From a bacterium (lineage in GTDB: Bacteria; Bacillota_I; Bacilli_A; Mycoplasmatales; Mycoplasmoidaceae): DNA of 18,322 nucleotides. The translations under genes and the position numbers were made by a program. Location of the stretch: the NCBI GenBank assembly GCA_017633195.1, contig JAGBPV010000032.1, positions 1 to 18,322 on the forward strand, read 5' to 3'. The stretch's first letter is position 1, and the number at the start of each line of letters is the position of its first letter. Of the stretch, positions 7,955 through 16,437 are shown in pieces. The notes under the pieces are model-generated. The model had not been told where the DNA came from and searched no databases. It was given only the letters and a program-made list of their open reading frames with translations.

Positions 7955-9947
7955 TAAATTTAATTTTGATGAATTATATAAATTAATAGATATTGTTGCT
8001 GTAATATCTAGTAAAGTATCATTAAAGAAAAAAGGAACAAATTATTGAGGTTTGTGTCCTTTTCATACTGATAGTAATCCTAGTATGAGTGTTAGCAGTA
8101 CTAAAGCAATATTTAAATGTTTTAGTTGTGGCGCTAGTGGTAATGCTGTTAGTTTTTTGCAAAAAATAAATAATGTCAATTTTTTTAGTGCACTAAAAGA
8201 AGCATTAGAGTTAAGTCATGCTGATATTGAAATTATTAATTCTTTAAATGATAATGTTAAATTAGATATTAATCAAAAAATTTATTTGCTTAATAAACAA
8301 GCAATGCTATTAATGAATAATTATTTATTAATGGAAATAAATAATAAATTAATTCATGAATTTTTAAATAAAAGAAATATTACTTTAAACATTATTAATA
8401 AATTTAATTTAGGTTATATTGATGAAACTAAATTAAAAAATTTTTATGATAATTTATATAATTACTGTTTAGAAAATTTTAAAGATGAAATACCAGATGA
8501 TTTATTAAAAAAAACTAATTTATTTTTATTTGATGAAAATAAAAAAGAAAATTATTTATTTTTTAATCAAAGACTAATCTTTCCTATTTTTGATAAATTA
8601 AGTAATGTTATTGGTTTTAGTGGAAGAGATATTACTAGTTTAAGTAAAGCTAAATATATCAATTCAATTGAAAGCAAAGAATTTATAAAAGGCAACAATT
8701 TATATAACTATAATTCACTAAATGTTATTGATACAAATGATGAAATCATTATTGTTGAAGGATATATGGATGCAATTACTTTAGTTAATAATGATTTTGT
8801 TAATACTGTTGCAACAATGGGAACAGCATTAACATTAAATCAATTAAAGTTGATTTTTTATATTAAAAATTTAAAAAAAATAATTTTAAGTTTTGATAAT
8901 GATGATGCAGGAAAACATGCTTTTATTAAAAATTTAAATATTATTTTAGATTATGAAAAAACATTAAATAATTTTATTCCAATATATATTTCTGGTTTAA
9001 TGTTAAGCAAATATAAAGATCCAGATGAATTATTTAAAAATATAAATAAAAAAGAAGCATCAGAAATTTTTACTAAATATCAAAATGCATTATTTATTAG
9101 TGCAAAGTTTATGCTTGAATTTGATAGTAATTTAGAGTATTCATTAAATATTACTTTAAAGTACTTAATTCAATATGAATCATCTCATTTTGGTATTTAT
9201 GTAAATAATGCACTAGAATTATTTATTAATTATCTAATAACTAATTATTCTTTAAATAAAAAAACAATCAATGATTTAATAGATAAACTTAGAGAAAACA
9301 AAAAAGTTAATATCAAACAATCAACTTTTAAGAATAATTATAGCAATCAAATTATTAAATTTGAATCACCACAAGAGTTTGATAAAAAACATATTAATAA
9401 ATTAAGTGATGATTTATCATTACTTAATAAGCAATATAATTATATAATTTTATTTTTTTTATACAATCCATTTAAAGCAAGCAAATTTAAATATTTATAT
9501 TTAGAAGAAAATCTAGATAAAAATATATTGAATGATGATTCTATGTTTAGAGAAATTATTAAAAAAATTAATAGATTAAAATTAATTGATTATATTGAAA
9601 ATGAAGAATATCAAAATTTTTTAAAATATGGATTTCTTCTTTATTTATATATAGATAATTTAGATTTAGATCAATTTAAAGAAAATGACTTTGTATTTAA
9701 TTTTAATGTTCTAAATAATTCACTATTCTTTGAAAATTTAAAAGATGATAAAACATTTAGTAGTGCAATTGGATTAAAGAATTATTTATCAAATAATTCA
9801 TTAACTGATTTTAAAAAAAATGAAAAAATTTTAAAATTAATTAATCAAGAAACATTTTATTTTAATTTATTAAAAGTATTTTTAAGTATTTGAGAAATAC
9901 TTGTAGATATTTATAAAGTTCTAAATTTATTAAAAAAATCAGTATAA
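7947..9947 (+). CDS. dnaG: DNA primase
   Basis: 666 residues. DnaG synthesises RNA primers at the replication fork. The N-terminal zinc-binding domain has CPFH (Cys37, His40) and CFSC (Cys58, Cys61), the CHC2 pattern. The catalytic core includes FPIFDKLSNVIGFSGRDI. The TOPRIM domain has IIVEGYMDAITL and ILSFDNDDAGKHA, which supply the catalytic acidic residues. The C-terminal helicase-binding part (after ~430) is divergent and Asn/Lys/Leu-rich. The start is ATG 7947, inside the end of glyQS, giving an 8-base overlap. UGA encodes Trp at 8046 and 9891. Codon choice is strongly T/A-ending. Confidence 0.95.
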
Positions 9948-9967
9948 ATTTATATAAATTCATTAAA

Positions 9968-9996
9968 TTGGAATTATTCTATTATTTGAATAAAAT
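9968..9996 (+). promoter_or_regulatory. Promoter of the YbjQ-family gene
   Basis: TTGGAA at 9968-9973, a 17-base spacer and TAAAAT at 9991-9996 lie about 23 bases before ATG 10019. This is one of the few spots in the window with both hexamers at ideal spacing. Confidence 0.5.
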
Positions 9997-10018
9997 AATA
10001 ATTAGAAAGGATTTAAAG

Positions 10019-10330
10019 ATGTTTTTAACTACTGGTGATTTATATAATAAACCATATGATATCTTAGATGTAATTAGTGCACATGCTGTTATGGCTAGAA
10101 ACATGTTTTCTAAAATGGGTGCTGGTTTTAAATCTAATTTTGGAGGAAGAATAGGAAGTTTTGAAAAATTATATGAATATTTAAAAGAACAAGCTATTCA
10201 AGATTTAAAACTAAAAGCAAGTCAACTTCAAGCAGATGGCATTATTATGGTTCGCTTTGAATTTGTTGAAATTCCTACAATTGAAGCTGCTGCATTACAT
10301 GTATATGGAACAGCAATTAAACTTCAATAA
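10019..10330 (+). CDS. YbjQ/UPF0145 family protein
   Basis: 103 residues, matching the family's usual ~105. These are small soluble proteins, sometimes described as heavy-metal-binding, that form pentamers in solved structures; their physiological role is not settled. Seen here: an N-terminal FLTTGDL strand, then YDILDVISAHAV, a central GGRIGSFEKLYEYLKEQAI helix region, ASQLQADGIIMVRFEF, and a final HVYGTAIKL strand. ATG 10019 is chosen over an upstream TTG at 9968 because AGAAAGGA sits 7 bases before it and the family begins there. It has its own promoter and terminator. Neighbouring urease is a nickel enzyme, but a link to metal handling is speculation. Confidence 0.8.
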   Translation: MFLTTGDLYNKPYDILDVISAHAVMARNMFSKMGAGFKSNFGGRIGSFEKLYEYLKEQAIQDLKLKASQLQADGIIMVRFEFVEIPTIEAAALHVYGTAIKLQ

Positions 10331-10362
10331 ATAATTATAGTTTATATATAAAATTAAAACAT

Positions 10363-10397
10363 AAAGTGCAATATTTATTTAAAAGTATTGCACTTTT
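10363..10397 (+). terminator. Terminator after the YbjQ-family gene
   Basis: An 11-bp perfect stem (AAAGTGCAATA / TATTGCACTTT) with a 12-base loop ends in a short T-run, 33 bases after the stop codon. Confidence 0.75.
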
Positions 10398-10745
10398 AAT
10401 TATTAGAAACGTTTTTATTTTGTAAGAAATATTATAAAACTCTTACTAACACCTTGACAATTAATCATGAAATTTACAAATTTTTTATTGCTTAATTAAT
10501 ATTTTCTTTATTAATGGTGTGCTTTTTTTATAAATAATACTTTTCTTTAAAAACAATTGATTCAAATATTATTTTATAGATTTCATTAAACAATTCATCT
10601 TATTGCTTTAAAATTTACATTTTTTAATGCTTTTTATATATTAAATGAATAATTAATAAAGAGGAATATGTATAATTCTAGTGATGATTTATTTAATTTA
10701 ACTTAATATAATATTCTTATATCATATAATCATTTTATTGTTTAG
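10398..10745. other. Noncoding gap between convergent units
   Basis: About 350 bases of very AT-rich sequence with stops in all frames and no tRNA or ncRNA that I recognise. The only gene-like element is a short ORF at 10668-10706 (12 codons, ATG to TAA) with a good AGAGGAA ahead of it. This could be chance or the remnant 5' end of a decayed gene. A weak 6-bp inverted repeat, GTAAGA / TCTTAC, lies at 10422-10446. Confidence 0.5.
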
Positions 10746-10780
10746 ATTAAAAAAGACTAAACTTTTTGAGATTAGTCTTT
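10742..10780 (-). terminator. Terminator of the ureABC unit
   Basis: On the minus strand, AAAGACTAA pairs with TTAGTCTTT (10772-10780 with 10752-10760) across an 11-base loop and is followed by TTTTT. It lies 43 bases past the ureC stop. Confidence 0.75.
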
Positions 10781-10823
10781 CTTAGTTATATCATAAACTT
10801 ATTTTGTTAATTAAATTACTAAA

Positions 10824-12554
10824 TTAGTATAATCAGTAAAGTCTGTTTAAAGCAATTTCAGCTTGTGGAACGCTAGTAATCTTCTTACCATTAACTGTAA
10901 CTTCAAAAGTTCTTGGAGCAACTTTAACTTTTGGAGCTCAGTTGTTTCATTTCATATCTGATTTCTTTAATGTACTTGCACCATGACAAGGTAGAACTTT
11001 GTGTTGTAATTTTAAGTTTTCCTTTACATTGTGTTCGTAAGCATATTTTGATACGAATGTGATTGCTTGTTCTTGACCTGCTCTACCTAATCCACCAAAC
11101 ATTTGTTTGTAAACGATTGGTTCACAAGTTGCTAATGAAGCATTTGCATCTCCCATTAAAGCAGTTGCAATCATTCCGCATTTTAATACTAAGTTAGGTT
11201 TTGCACCAAAGAATTTAGGATCTCATAGTACTAAGTCAGCATATTTACCAACTTCAATTGATCCAATGTATTCATCAACACCTTCAACCATAGCAGCATT
11301 GATTGTGTATTTTGATACATATCTCTTAGCACGTAGGTTATCATTGTATTCTGAGTCTTTTCCAAAACCTTCAATTTCTAGATAACCAAATTGTTTTTTC
11401 ATGCTGTCAGCCATTTGTCATGTTCTTAGAACAGTTTCACCAGCTCTACCCATAGCTTGTGAGTCAGCAGAAACAATTGAGATAATTCCTAAATCATGAA
11501 ATACTGATTCAGCATTAATAGTTTGTTGTCTAATTCTTGATTTTGCTAATGCAACGTCTTCTGGGTTTGCAGGATTTAAGTGGTGACAGAACATTAACAT
11601 ATCACCTAATTCAGGAACACTATCATGTGTTGCAGGTAATGTTGGGTTTGTTGATGATGGAATAACATAATCATATCCTGTTAATTCCATAATATCTGGA
11701 GCGTGTCCTCCACCAGCACCTTCTGAGTGGAATGTATGAACTGTTCTACCAGCTAATGCATCTTCAGTATGTTCAACAAATCCTGATTCGTTTAATGAGT
11801 CAGTGTGAATTGCTAATTGAACATCATATTCTCTACATGCTTTTAATGAGTTATCTAATGATGATCTTGTTGCACTTCAGTCTTCGTGGTCTTTAATACC
11901 TGAAGCACCAGCTCTAATTTGTTCAGCAATAGTTTCACTTCAAGCACCATTACCTTTACCTAAAATACCAACATTGAATGGCATTGAGTCAAATGCAACT
12001 AACATTCTTTGAATGTATCATTCACCTGGTGTACATGTTGTAGCTAATGTACCAGTTGCAGGTCCTGTTCCTCCACCAAAGTGTGTTGTTACACCATTTT
12101 GTAGTGCAGAGTAACATTGATCAGGTGTAATGTAGTGAATATGTGTATCAATTCCACCAGCAGTTACAATTAATCCTTCACCTGAAATACATTCTGTGTT
12201 AACTGCAGCAATCATGTTAACACCATCTTGTAATAATGGGTTACCTGCATGACCAATTGCAGCGATTTTTCCATCTCTAACACCAATATCACATTTATAA
12301 ATACCTGTATAGTCTAATACAACTACGTTGGTAATGATTAAGTCCATTACATCTGGATGTTCTCTTGTAACAACAGAGTTTGCACCCATACCATCTCTGA
12401 AACTTTTACCTTCACCATATTTTAGTTCATCACCATATACAGTGTAGTCTTTTTCAATTTTAATTCAAAGATTTGTATCACCTAATCTAATACTATCTCC
12501 AGTTGTTGGACCATAGTCTTCAGCATATGCTTTTCTTGTAATTTTAAGAGCCAT
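10824..12554 (-). CDS. ureC: Urease subunit alpha
   Basis: 576 residues. This is the catalytic subunit of the dinickel enzyme that splits urea to ammonia and carbamate in the cytoplasm. All ligands align with Klebsiella numbering plus 4: His138 and His140 in GGIDTHIH, carbamylated Lys221 with His223 in GIKDHEDW, His250, His276 in TFHSEG, and Asp364 in SADSQAMGR. The mobile-flap Cys323-His324 is in MFCHHLN. Several Trp are UGA, and the end is RLYWLY at TAA 10824. The segment around Lys221 is unusual: Asp follows the Lys, where most ureases have a hydrophobic residue. AAGGAGG at 12566-12572 is a strong ribosome-binding site. ureB ends 19 bases upstream. Confidence 0.98.
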
Positions 12555-12573
12555 ATTATCTTAGTCCTCCTTC

Positions 12574-13050
12574 TTATTTCTTAGTTTCTACTTTTGTTGC
12601 TGTTGCTTTGTAGTAGTTTTTTGTATGTTCATTAGGAGTAATTTCTACTTTCATTGCAACTAATGAGTAATCTGGTAAGAATTCAGGTTTGTGTTGAAGT
12701 GTACCAAATGAATAATCTTGACTTCTTTTTTTGATGTCAGCATTATCTAATGGACCTTCAACTCTTTCATCAAAACCATATACTTCTCTTTTACCTTTGA
12801 AGTCAACTAATGTAACTTCTTTTGATTGACCTGGTTCAAGTCTGATTGAAGCACCTGATGGTAAATCTAAGTGTTTTCCTCAAGCTTTTGAACGATCAAA
12901 GTCTAATGCAGGATTTGATTCAAAAAAGTGTAAGTGACTTCCTACTTGACAAGGACGGTCTCCAATATTTTTAATAGTAATTTTTATTGGATTGCTTCCT
13001 GCATTTAATTCGATGTCACCATCTGCAAAATGATATTCGCCTGGAATCAT
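12574..13050 (-). CDS. ureB: Urease subunit beta with C-terminal extension
   Basis: 158 residues. This structural subunit of the UreABC trimer helps hold the active-site region of UreC. It begins [11 protein letters not shown] and contains [33 protein letters not shown] and LEPGQSKEV, with KREVYGF after that, all standard. One Trp is UGA. Typical bacterial UreB proteins end near residue 105-125. Here about 50 residues follow GPLDN (107-158), first hydrophobic and aromatic ([18 protein letters not shown]), then Lys/Thr-rich. The reading frame is continuous to TAA at 12574, so this is not an obvious frameshift. It lies 37 bases after ureA, preceded by GAAAGGA. Confidence 0.96.
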
Positions 13051-13087
13051 ATTTACTATTTCCTTTCTATAATTTCCTTAATTCCTA

Positions 13088-13396
13088 TTAGTTTTCACTA
13101 ATTGGGTTGTGAACAGTAACTAATTTAGTACCATCATCAAATGTTGCTTCAATTTGAATAACTGGAATCATTTCAGCAACTCCTGGAAGACAATCACTAA
13201 TCTTTAATACTTTTCTTCCTTCTTGCATTAAGTCTGCTACATCTTTTCCATCTCTTGCAGCTTCTAGAATGTAATCGCTAATGATTGCTACTGCTTCAGG
13301 ATGATTTAGTTTAAGACCTCTTGCTTTTCTTTTTCTAGCTACTTCAGCTGCAACTGCAATAACTAGTTTTTCTAATTCACGATTTGTTAAAAACAT
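13088..13396 (-). CDS. ureA: Urease subunit gamma
   Basis: 102 residues, the usual length. This is the small structural subunit of urease. It has the canonical opening [20 protein letters not shown], then [28 protein letters not shown], and the late [29 protein letters not shown] (segments listed in order, slightly interrupted). It is first in the ureABC unit, with AGGAGG at 13407-13412, 10 bases before the ATG, one of the strongest ribosome-binding sites in the window. The 104 bases upstream are noncoding and follow the terminator of the previous gene, so ureABC probably has its own promoter here. Confidence 0.97.
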   Translation of the reverse strand: MFLTNRELEKLVIAVAAEVARKRKARGLKLNHPEAVAIISDYILEAARDGKDVADLMQEGRKVLKISDCLPGVAEMIPVIQIEATFDDGTKLVTVHNPISEN

Positions 13397-13500
13397 TTAT
13401 TCTTAACCTCCTATTCGTAAGTTATATTAAACACACAATTAAAAAGTACCACATTTTTTAAAAATTCTTCATTAAATGAAAAATAAAATATAAAAATTTT
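13397..13500 (-). promoter_or_regulatory. Probable ureABC promoter region
   Basis: Between the terminator at 13501-13529 and the ureA start. On the minus strand TTTAATATAAC (TATAAC at 13421-13426) is the best -10 candidate, about 25 bases before the ATG, followed by AGGAGG. No good -35 box is visible. A perfect inverted repeat TTCAT-TAA-ATGAA at 13468-13480 lies about 40 bases upstream of the candidate -10. Confidence 0.45.
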
Positions 13501-13529
13501 AAATAAAAAATACCCTGATGGGGGTATTT
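13501..13529 (-). terminator. Terminator after the third membrane gene
   Basis: On the minus strand, AAATACCC pairs with GGGTATTT (13522-13529 with 13508-13515) across a 6-base loop and runs into TTTTTTATTT. It begins right after the stop of the membrane gene at 13531 and separates it from ureA. Confidence 0.8.
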
Positions 13530-13530
13530 G

Positions 13531-14070
13531 TTATTTTTGTGTACCATTTTTCTTTAACATTGAATTATAAGTTGTATCTAATCCCATGAAAATATCAAAT
13601 GCTATAATTCAAGATCAAACAAGATTAAAAGTATACATTAAAGTTTCCTTCTTTTTTTCTTTTGTTAAAAATGCTTGAACTGTTCTTCCTTTTACATGTT
13701 TTGGATGACATTTTTTTAATATGAAATCAAAATTATTAAAATTTTTATAAACAATCCTTGTAGTTATTATTGGAAAAATTGCAAAATTACTTATTAAAAA
13801 AATTAATCCAATTACTAAAATTGCTATTCATCCACCATAATTTTGTCCAGTTCCATAAGTTAGTGATTTATCTTGAAATATATCAATTTTAGGTAAATAT
13901 TCACTTAATCCAATTGCCCCATAAATGATTAAAAAACACGCAATAACAAAAATTATTCCATAAATGATGGACAAATAAAATATTAATTTAAAGTCATTAC
14001 TTATATGCTTGATCTTTAATAATGGATTATCAAATGTATGTGATGAACTTAAGTTTGTACTATTTTTCAT
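13531..14070 (-). CDS. Membrane protein of unknown function in the urease locus
   Basis: 179 residues, family not recognised. Three hydrophobic segments are visible: ~28-55 (LIFYLSIIYGIIFVIACFLI), ~81-105 (WIAILVIGLIFLISNFAIF) and a weaker ~146-163. A Lys/Arg-rich stretch with CHPKH and KEKKK lies between the second and third, presumably cytoplasmic. UGA at 13828-13830 and two later UGA codons are read as Trp; without this the ORF would stop after 80 residues. No clear Shine-Dalgarno precedes the ATG. It has its own terminator, and a terminator upstream isolates it from the PQ-loop pair, so it is probably transcribed alone. Codon use is more T/A-ending than in its PQ-loop neighbours. Position between ureD and ureA is the only hint of function. 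Confidence 0.75.
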
Positions 14071-14120
14071 AATGTATATATTTTAATAAATTATTAAATA
14101 TTCTTTATTTTTTCACAAAT
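14071..14120 (-). promoter_or_regulatory. Possible promoter of the third membrane gene
   Basis: On the minus strand TTGTGA is followed about 16-17 bases later by TAATAA/AATAAT, just downstream of the preceding terminator and upstream of ATG 14070. The hexamers are imperfect and the region is AT-rich, so this is tentative. Confidence 0.3.
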
Positions 14121-14152
14121 AAAAAACTCTGTTATTTTAAACAGAGCTTTTT
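14121..14152 (-). terminator. Terminator of the PQ-loop gene pair
   Basis: CTCTGTT / AACAGAG (14140-14146 with 14127-14133 on the minus strand) with a 6-base loop. The stem can be extended by a G-T pair and A-T pairs, and it is followed by a run of T. It lies 27 bases after the stop of the second PQ-loop gene. Confidence 0.8.
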
Positions 14153-14179
14153 ATTTTTAACAAAATTATTTTTGATTAA

Positions 14180-14575
14180 TTATGCATTTTTGTGCATTGC
14201 TTTTGGGTGTTCACTTGCGTATTTTTCACAGAATTCTCTTTCTGTAATACCAAGACTTTTTGCTTTCATATTGTTAAGAACTTTAACAGCTAGAATTAAG
14301 ATTGCGAAGATATCACAGATGGTTTCACAGCAGAATACTACTGCAAATTGTGCACCTGGATCTGATGCAATTCCACAAGCTGCAAAGATAGCTAAACATG
14401 TTAATGCAAATACTGTAATTAATCACATGTTTCAACTCATATCTTGAGTTTGTCTATTTCTTAAAGAAGCAATTGTTCCTGGAGCATAACAAACAGCAAT
14501 AATAATTGCACCCATGAATTGGAAAACTAAACCTCAAGTAGGTAAAAAACCATATCATCCAGCTATATCACTCAT
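14180..14575 (-). CDS. PQ-loop/SemiSWEET-like membrane protein, short paralogue
   Basis: 131 residues with three predicted membrane helices (~12-36, 48-70, 76-100). After helix 1 it reads YAPGTIASLRNRQTQDMSW. This matches the helix 1-2 turn of PQ-loop/SemiSWEET proteins, in which a Pro-Gln pair precedes a loop rich in polar residues, then [ST]xxSxxM; here Gln is replaced by Gly. Its upstream neighbour has the same elements (P-TI, N-QTQ, SW-M), and the C-terminal tails match too (KV-N, GI-E-E, C-K). SemiSWEETs are half-transporters that dimerise, moving small solutes. The start is 1 base after the neighbour's TAG, with AAAGGAG inside the neighbour's end, so they are translationally coupled. 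Trp residues at 7, 14, 48 and 51 are UGA. Function in urease metabolism is inferred from location only. Confidence 0.7.
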
Positions 14576-14576
14576 A

Positions 14577-15455
14577 CTATTTTTTTGCTCCTTTCTTTGC
14601 TTTAATTTCTTCTAATAATTTTGTGCAGTATTCAGCTTCGCTGATACCTTCTTTTTTAGCCATCATCATGTTTTTAACTTTGTATCATAGAACGATAGCT
14701 GATGTTAATGAAGCAAAACCTTCACCAATAATTAGTAATCCACCAGGAGTTGTGTAGTTAACTTGGTAGTTTCTGTATGTACTTGCAGTTACTACTAATA
14801 CATTTTTTAATCCTTCATGGTCACCTTTAGCATTAACTGTGTATAAGAAGTCTTGTGGGTTGAATGCTGTTAGACCAGTTAATACAGCATCACCTGATGT
14901 GTTTGTAATTGTAGTTTTACCTGATAATACAAGTGCAAAGATTAATAATAAACCATTTGAGTTATCATAACTATTTTTTTGTGCTCATGCATCAATTACA
15001 TCTGCATTTGTTTTACCACTTACATCACTTTTATCTGCTAATCAATTAGATAATGCTAAGTAAGTGTAATTCATATTTTGTTTTATATATGAACCACTGT
15101 TTTGTATAATTACATCACCATTAGAGTCTGTAATTCCATCTTTTGCAGCACTATAGTAAGTTCCTTCAATTGCTCCTCCTGCTTCTACTAGACCAATACC
15201 GTAGATCATTAAGAAGAAACATCCTACTACTAAGAACACATACATTAATCATGAAAATGTTTGTGTTTGTTGGTTCTTAATTGTATCAATTGTTTGTGGT
15301 AAAACACTAATACCAATTGTCAATGTACCAACAATACTAAAGAATGCTACACAAATTGCTAATGGACTTATAATAGCTAAACCTTGAGAAATTGCAAGTA
15401 AAATTTGCATTTTATCAGCGGTGTTAGTACTTTGAAGTCATTCTGTTGCTGACAT
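14577..15455 (-). CDS. PQ-loop/SemiSWEET-like membrane protein with large inserted loop
   Basis: 292 residues. Helix 1 is ~31-55 and ends in VLPQTIDTIKNQQTQTFSW, a clear PQ-loop (Pro53-Gln54). Helix 2 is ~70-92 (YVFLVVGCFFLMIYGIGL). About 140 hydrophilic residues (~93-235), rich in Asp, Asn, Ser, Thr and Tyr, follow. Helix 3 is ~238-260, with a basic C-terminal tail (KVKNMMMAKKEGISEAEYC). Normal SemiSWEETs are ~90 residues with no such insert, so this looks like a half-transporter with an added extracytoplasmic domain. UGA gives Trp at 6, 69, 137, 157 and 257. AAAAGGA at 15463-15469 is the ribosome-binding site. It is followed directly by the short paralogue; a heteromer is likely but unproven. 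Phe and Tyr codons favour TTC and TAC, as in highly expressed genes. Substrate unknown; urea, ammonium or metal are options. Confidence 0.72.
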
Positions 15456-15567
15456 TTTTTGTTCCTTTTATAATTTTTATATTGATAATTACAAAACATT
15501 TTGTTAAGTAATATCTGGTATTATTTATATCACTTTTAAAATATTGGTATAAAAAAATATGGTGTTA
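15456..15567 (-). promoter_or_regulatory. Upstream region of the PQ-loop gene pair
   Basis: 112 noncoding bases between ureD and the first PQ-loop gene. It contains a perfect inverted repeat ACAAAA-CA-TTTTGT at 15491-15504, a ribosome-binding site at 15463-15469 and several TATAAA-like strings, one of which could be a -10 box. No convincing -35 box is seen. Confidence 0.35.
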
Positions 15568-15600
15568 TTAATATTTTTTAAAATTAATTTCAACCATATT
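15550..15600 (-). terminator. Possible terminator or attenuator at the end of ureD
   Basis: On the minus strand AATATGGT (inside the 3' end of ureD) can pair with ACCATATT, followed by a T-run. The loop is long, about 29 bases, so the structure is weaker than the others in this locus and may only partly stop transcription into the PQ-loop genes. Confidence 0.4.
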
Positions 15601-16437
15601 TCAAAGATGTTTTCTAATTCAGTTTACACAAATTACAACTAAAGCATTACCATCTTCTTCCATTTTTGTTAATGCTCTAATTACAAATGCATTACCATCT
15701 AGTTTACTAATTCCAATCTTATGATCAAACTTAATTGTTTGTTTAATATATTGTCTTAATTCAAGGATTAATTTTTCATTAACTCTTTCATCAAAGACAA
15801 ATATTGATGGCATATATAAGAATTCATCCATATATCCTAAAGCATTTATTTCTAATTCTTTAGGTTCAACTCTTAAATTATCTAAATTAAATAATTTATC
15901 ATCAACATAAAATTCAGATTTAAATTTAATTCATTCAAATGTATAGTCCTTATCTTTTTCACTTCAACCAGGACCAATCATATCTGAATATATTAAATGA
16001 GCTTTACTACTTAGTTTAAAAGTATTTTTTTGTTTATATCTAGCACCTTCATAAGCAATGATGTCATCAGTTATGTAAGTTAAATAAGCATTTTCATCAA
16101 CTTGAGTATATTCTTCTTGATATGCAAATTCATCATCTTTACATTCATATATACTGTTTGGTGAAACAGTAGTAACAATTGCTTTAGCATCTTTTTGAAT
16201 GATGATATTTTGACCATATTCTTCACCAGATAAGTATGCTGCACCAGTATGATAAATATAATATACTAATTCATTACCAGGGCCTTTTGTTTGGATATAA
16301 TCCATATGCATTTGTGGTGATATTTTAAAATAAGTATTGTAATAAATCTTATCTGTTACAGTAATTCCATCTTTACATTTTAGAATAAGTTCCATGAAAG
16401 AAACTCAATTGTGATGTGGATCTTTTCTATTAATCAT
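15568..16437 (-). CDS. ureD: Urease accessory protein UreD (UreH)
   Basis: 289 residues, normal for the family. UreD binds the UreABC apoenzyme and forms the UreD-UreF-UreG activation complex through which nickel enters. Recognisable parts are YYIYHTGAAYLSGEEY (equivalent to the LLHPPGGLVGGD region), AKAIVTTVSPNSIY (TTP-ATKxY region) and the later DIIAYEGARYKQKNTFKL. UGA codons near the N-terminus and at 15964, 15619 and 15601 encode Trp. I chose ATG 16437: it overlaps the ureG stop as TAATG, a standard coupling. The ATG at 16395 would lose 14 residues. It is the most divergent accessory protein here, but its place right after ureG supports the call. Confidence 0.92.

Noticed and set aside
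5852..9947. Apparent truncated or broken recO, glyQS and dnaG when UGA is read as stop
   Set aside because: All breaks are in-frame UGA codons at positions where Trp is acceptable or conserved; with genetic code 4 the genes are intact and of normal length.
10824..12554. Possible pseudogene of ureC, seen as several fragments
   Set aside because: The fragments join in one frame through UGA (Trp), and all nickel ligands are present.
14172..14447. Plus-strand ORF of 91 codons opposite the short PQ-loop gene
   Set aside because: It is antisense to a well-supported gene with a ribosome site, conserved paralogue and UGA-Trp pattern; the plus-strand product has no recognisable features.
14180..15455. 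UreI/AmiS-type urea channel
   Set aside because: UreI has six helices in about 195 residues and lacks the PQ-loop signature; these proteins have three helices each with a P-(Q/G)TI turn.
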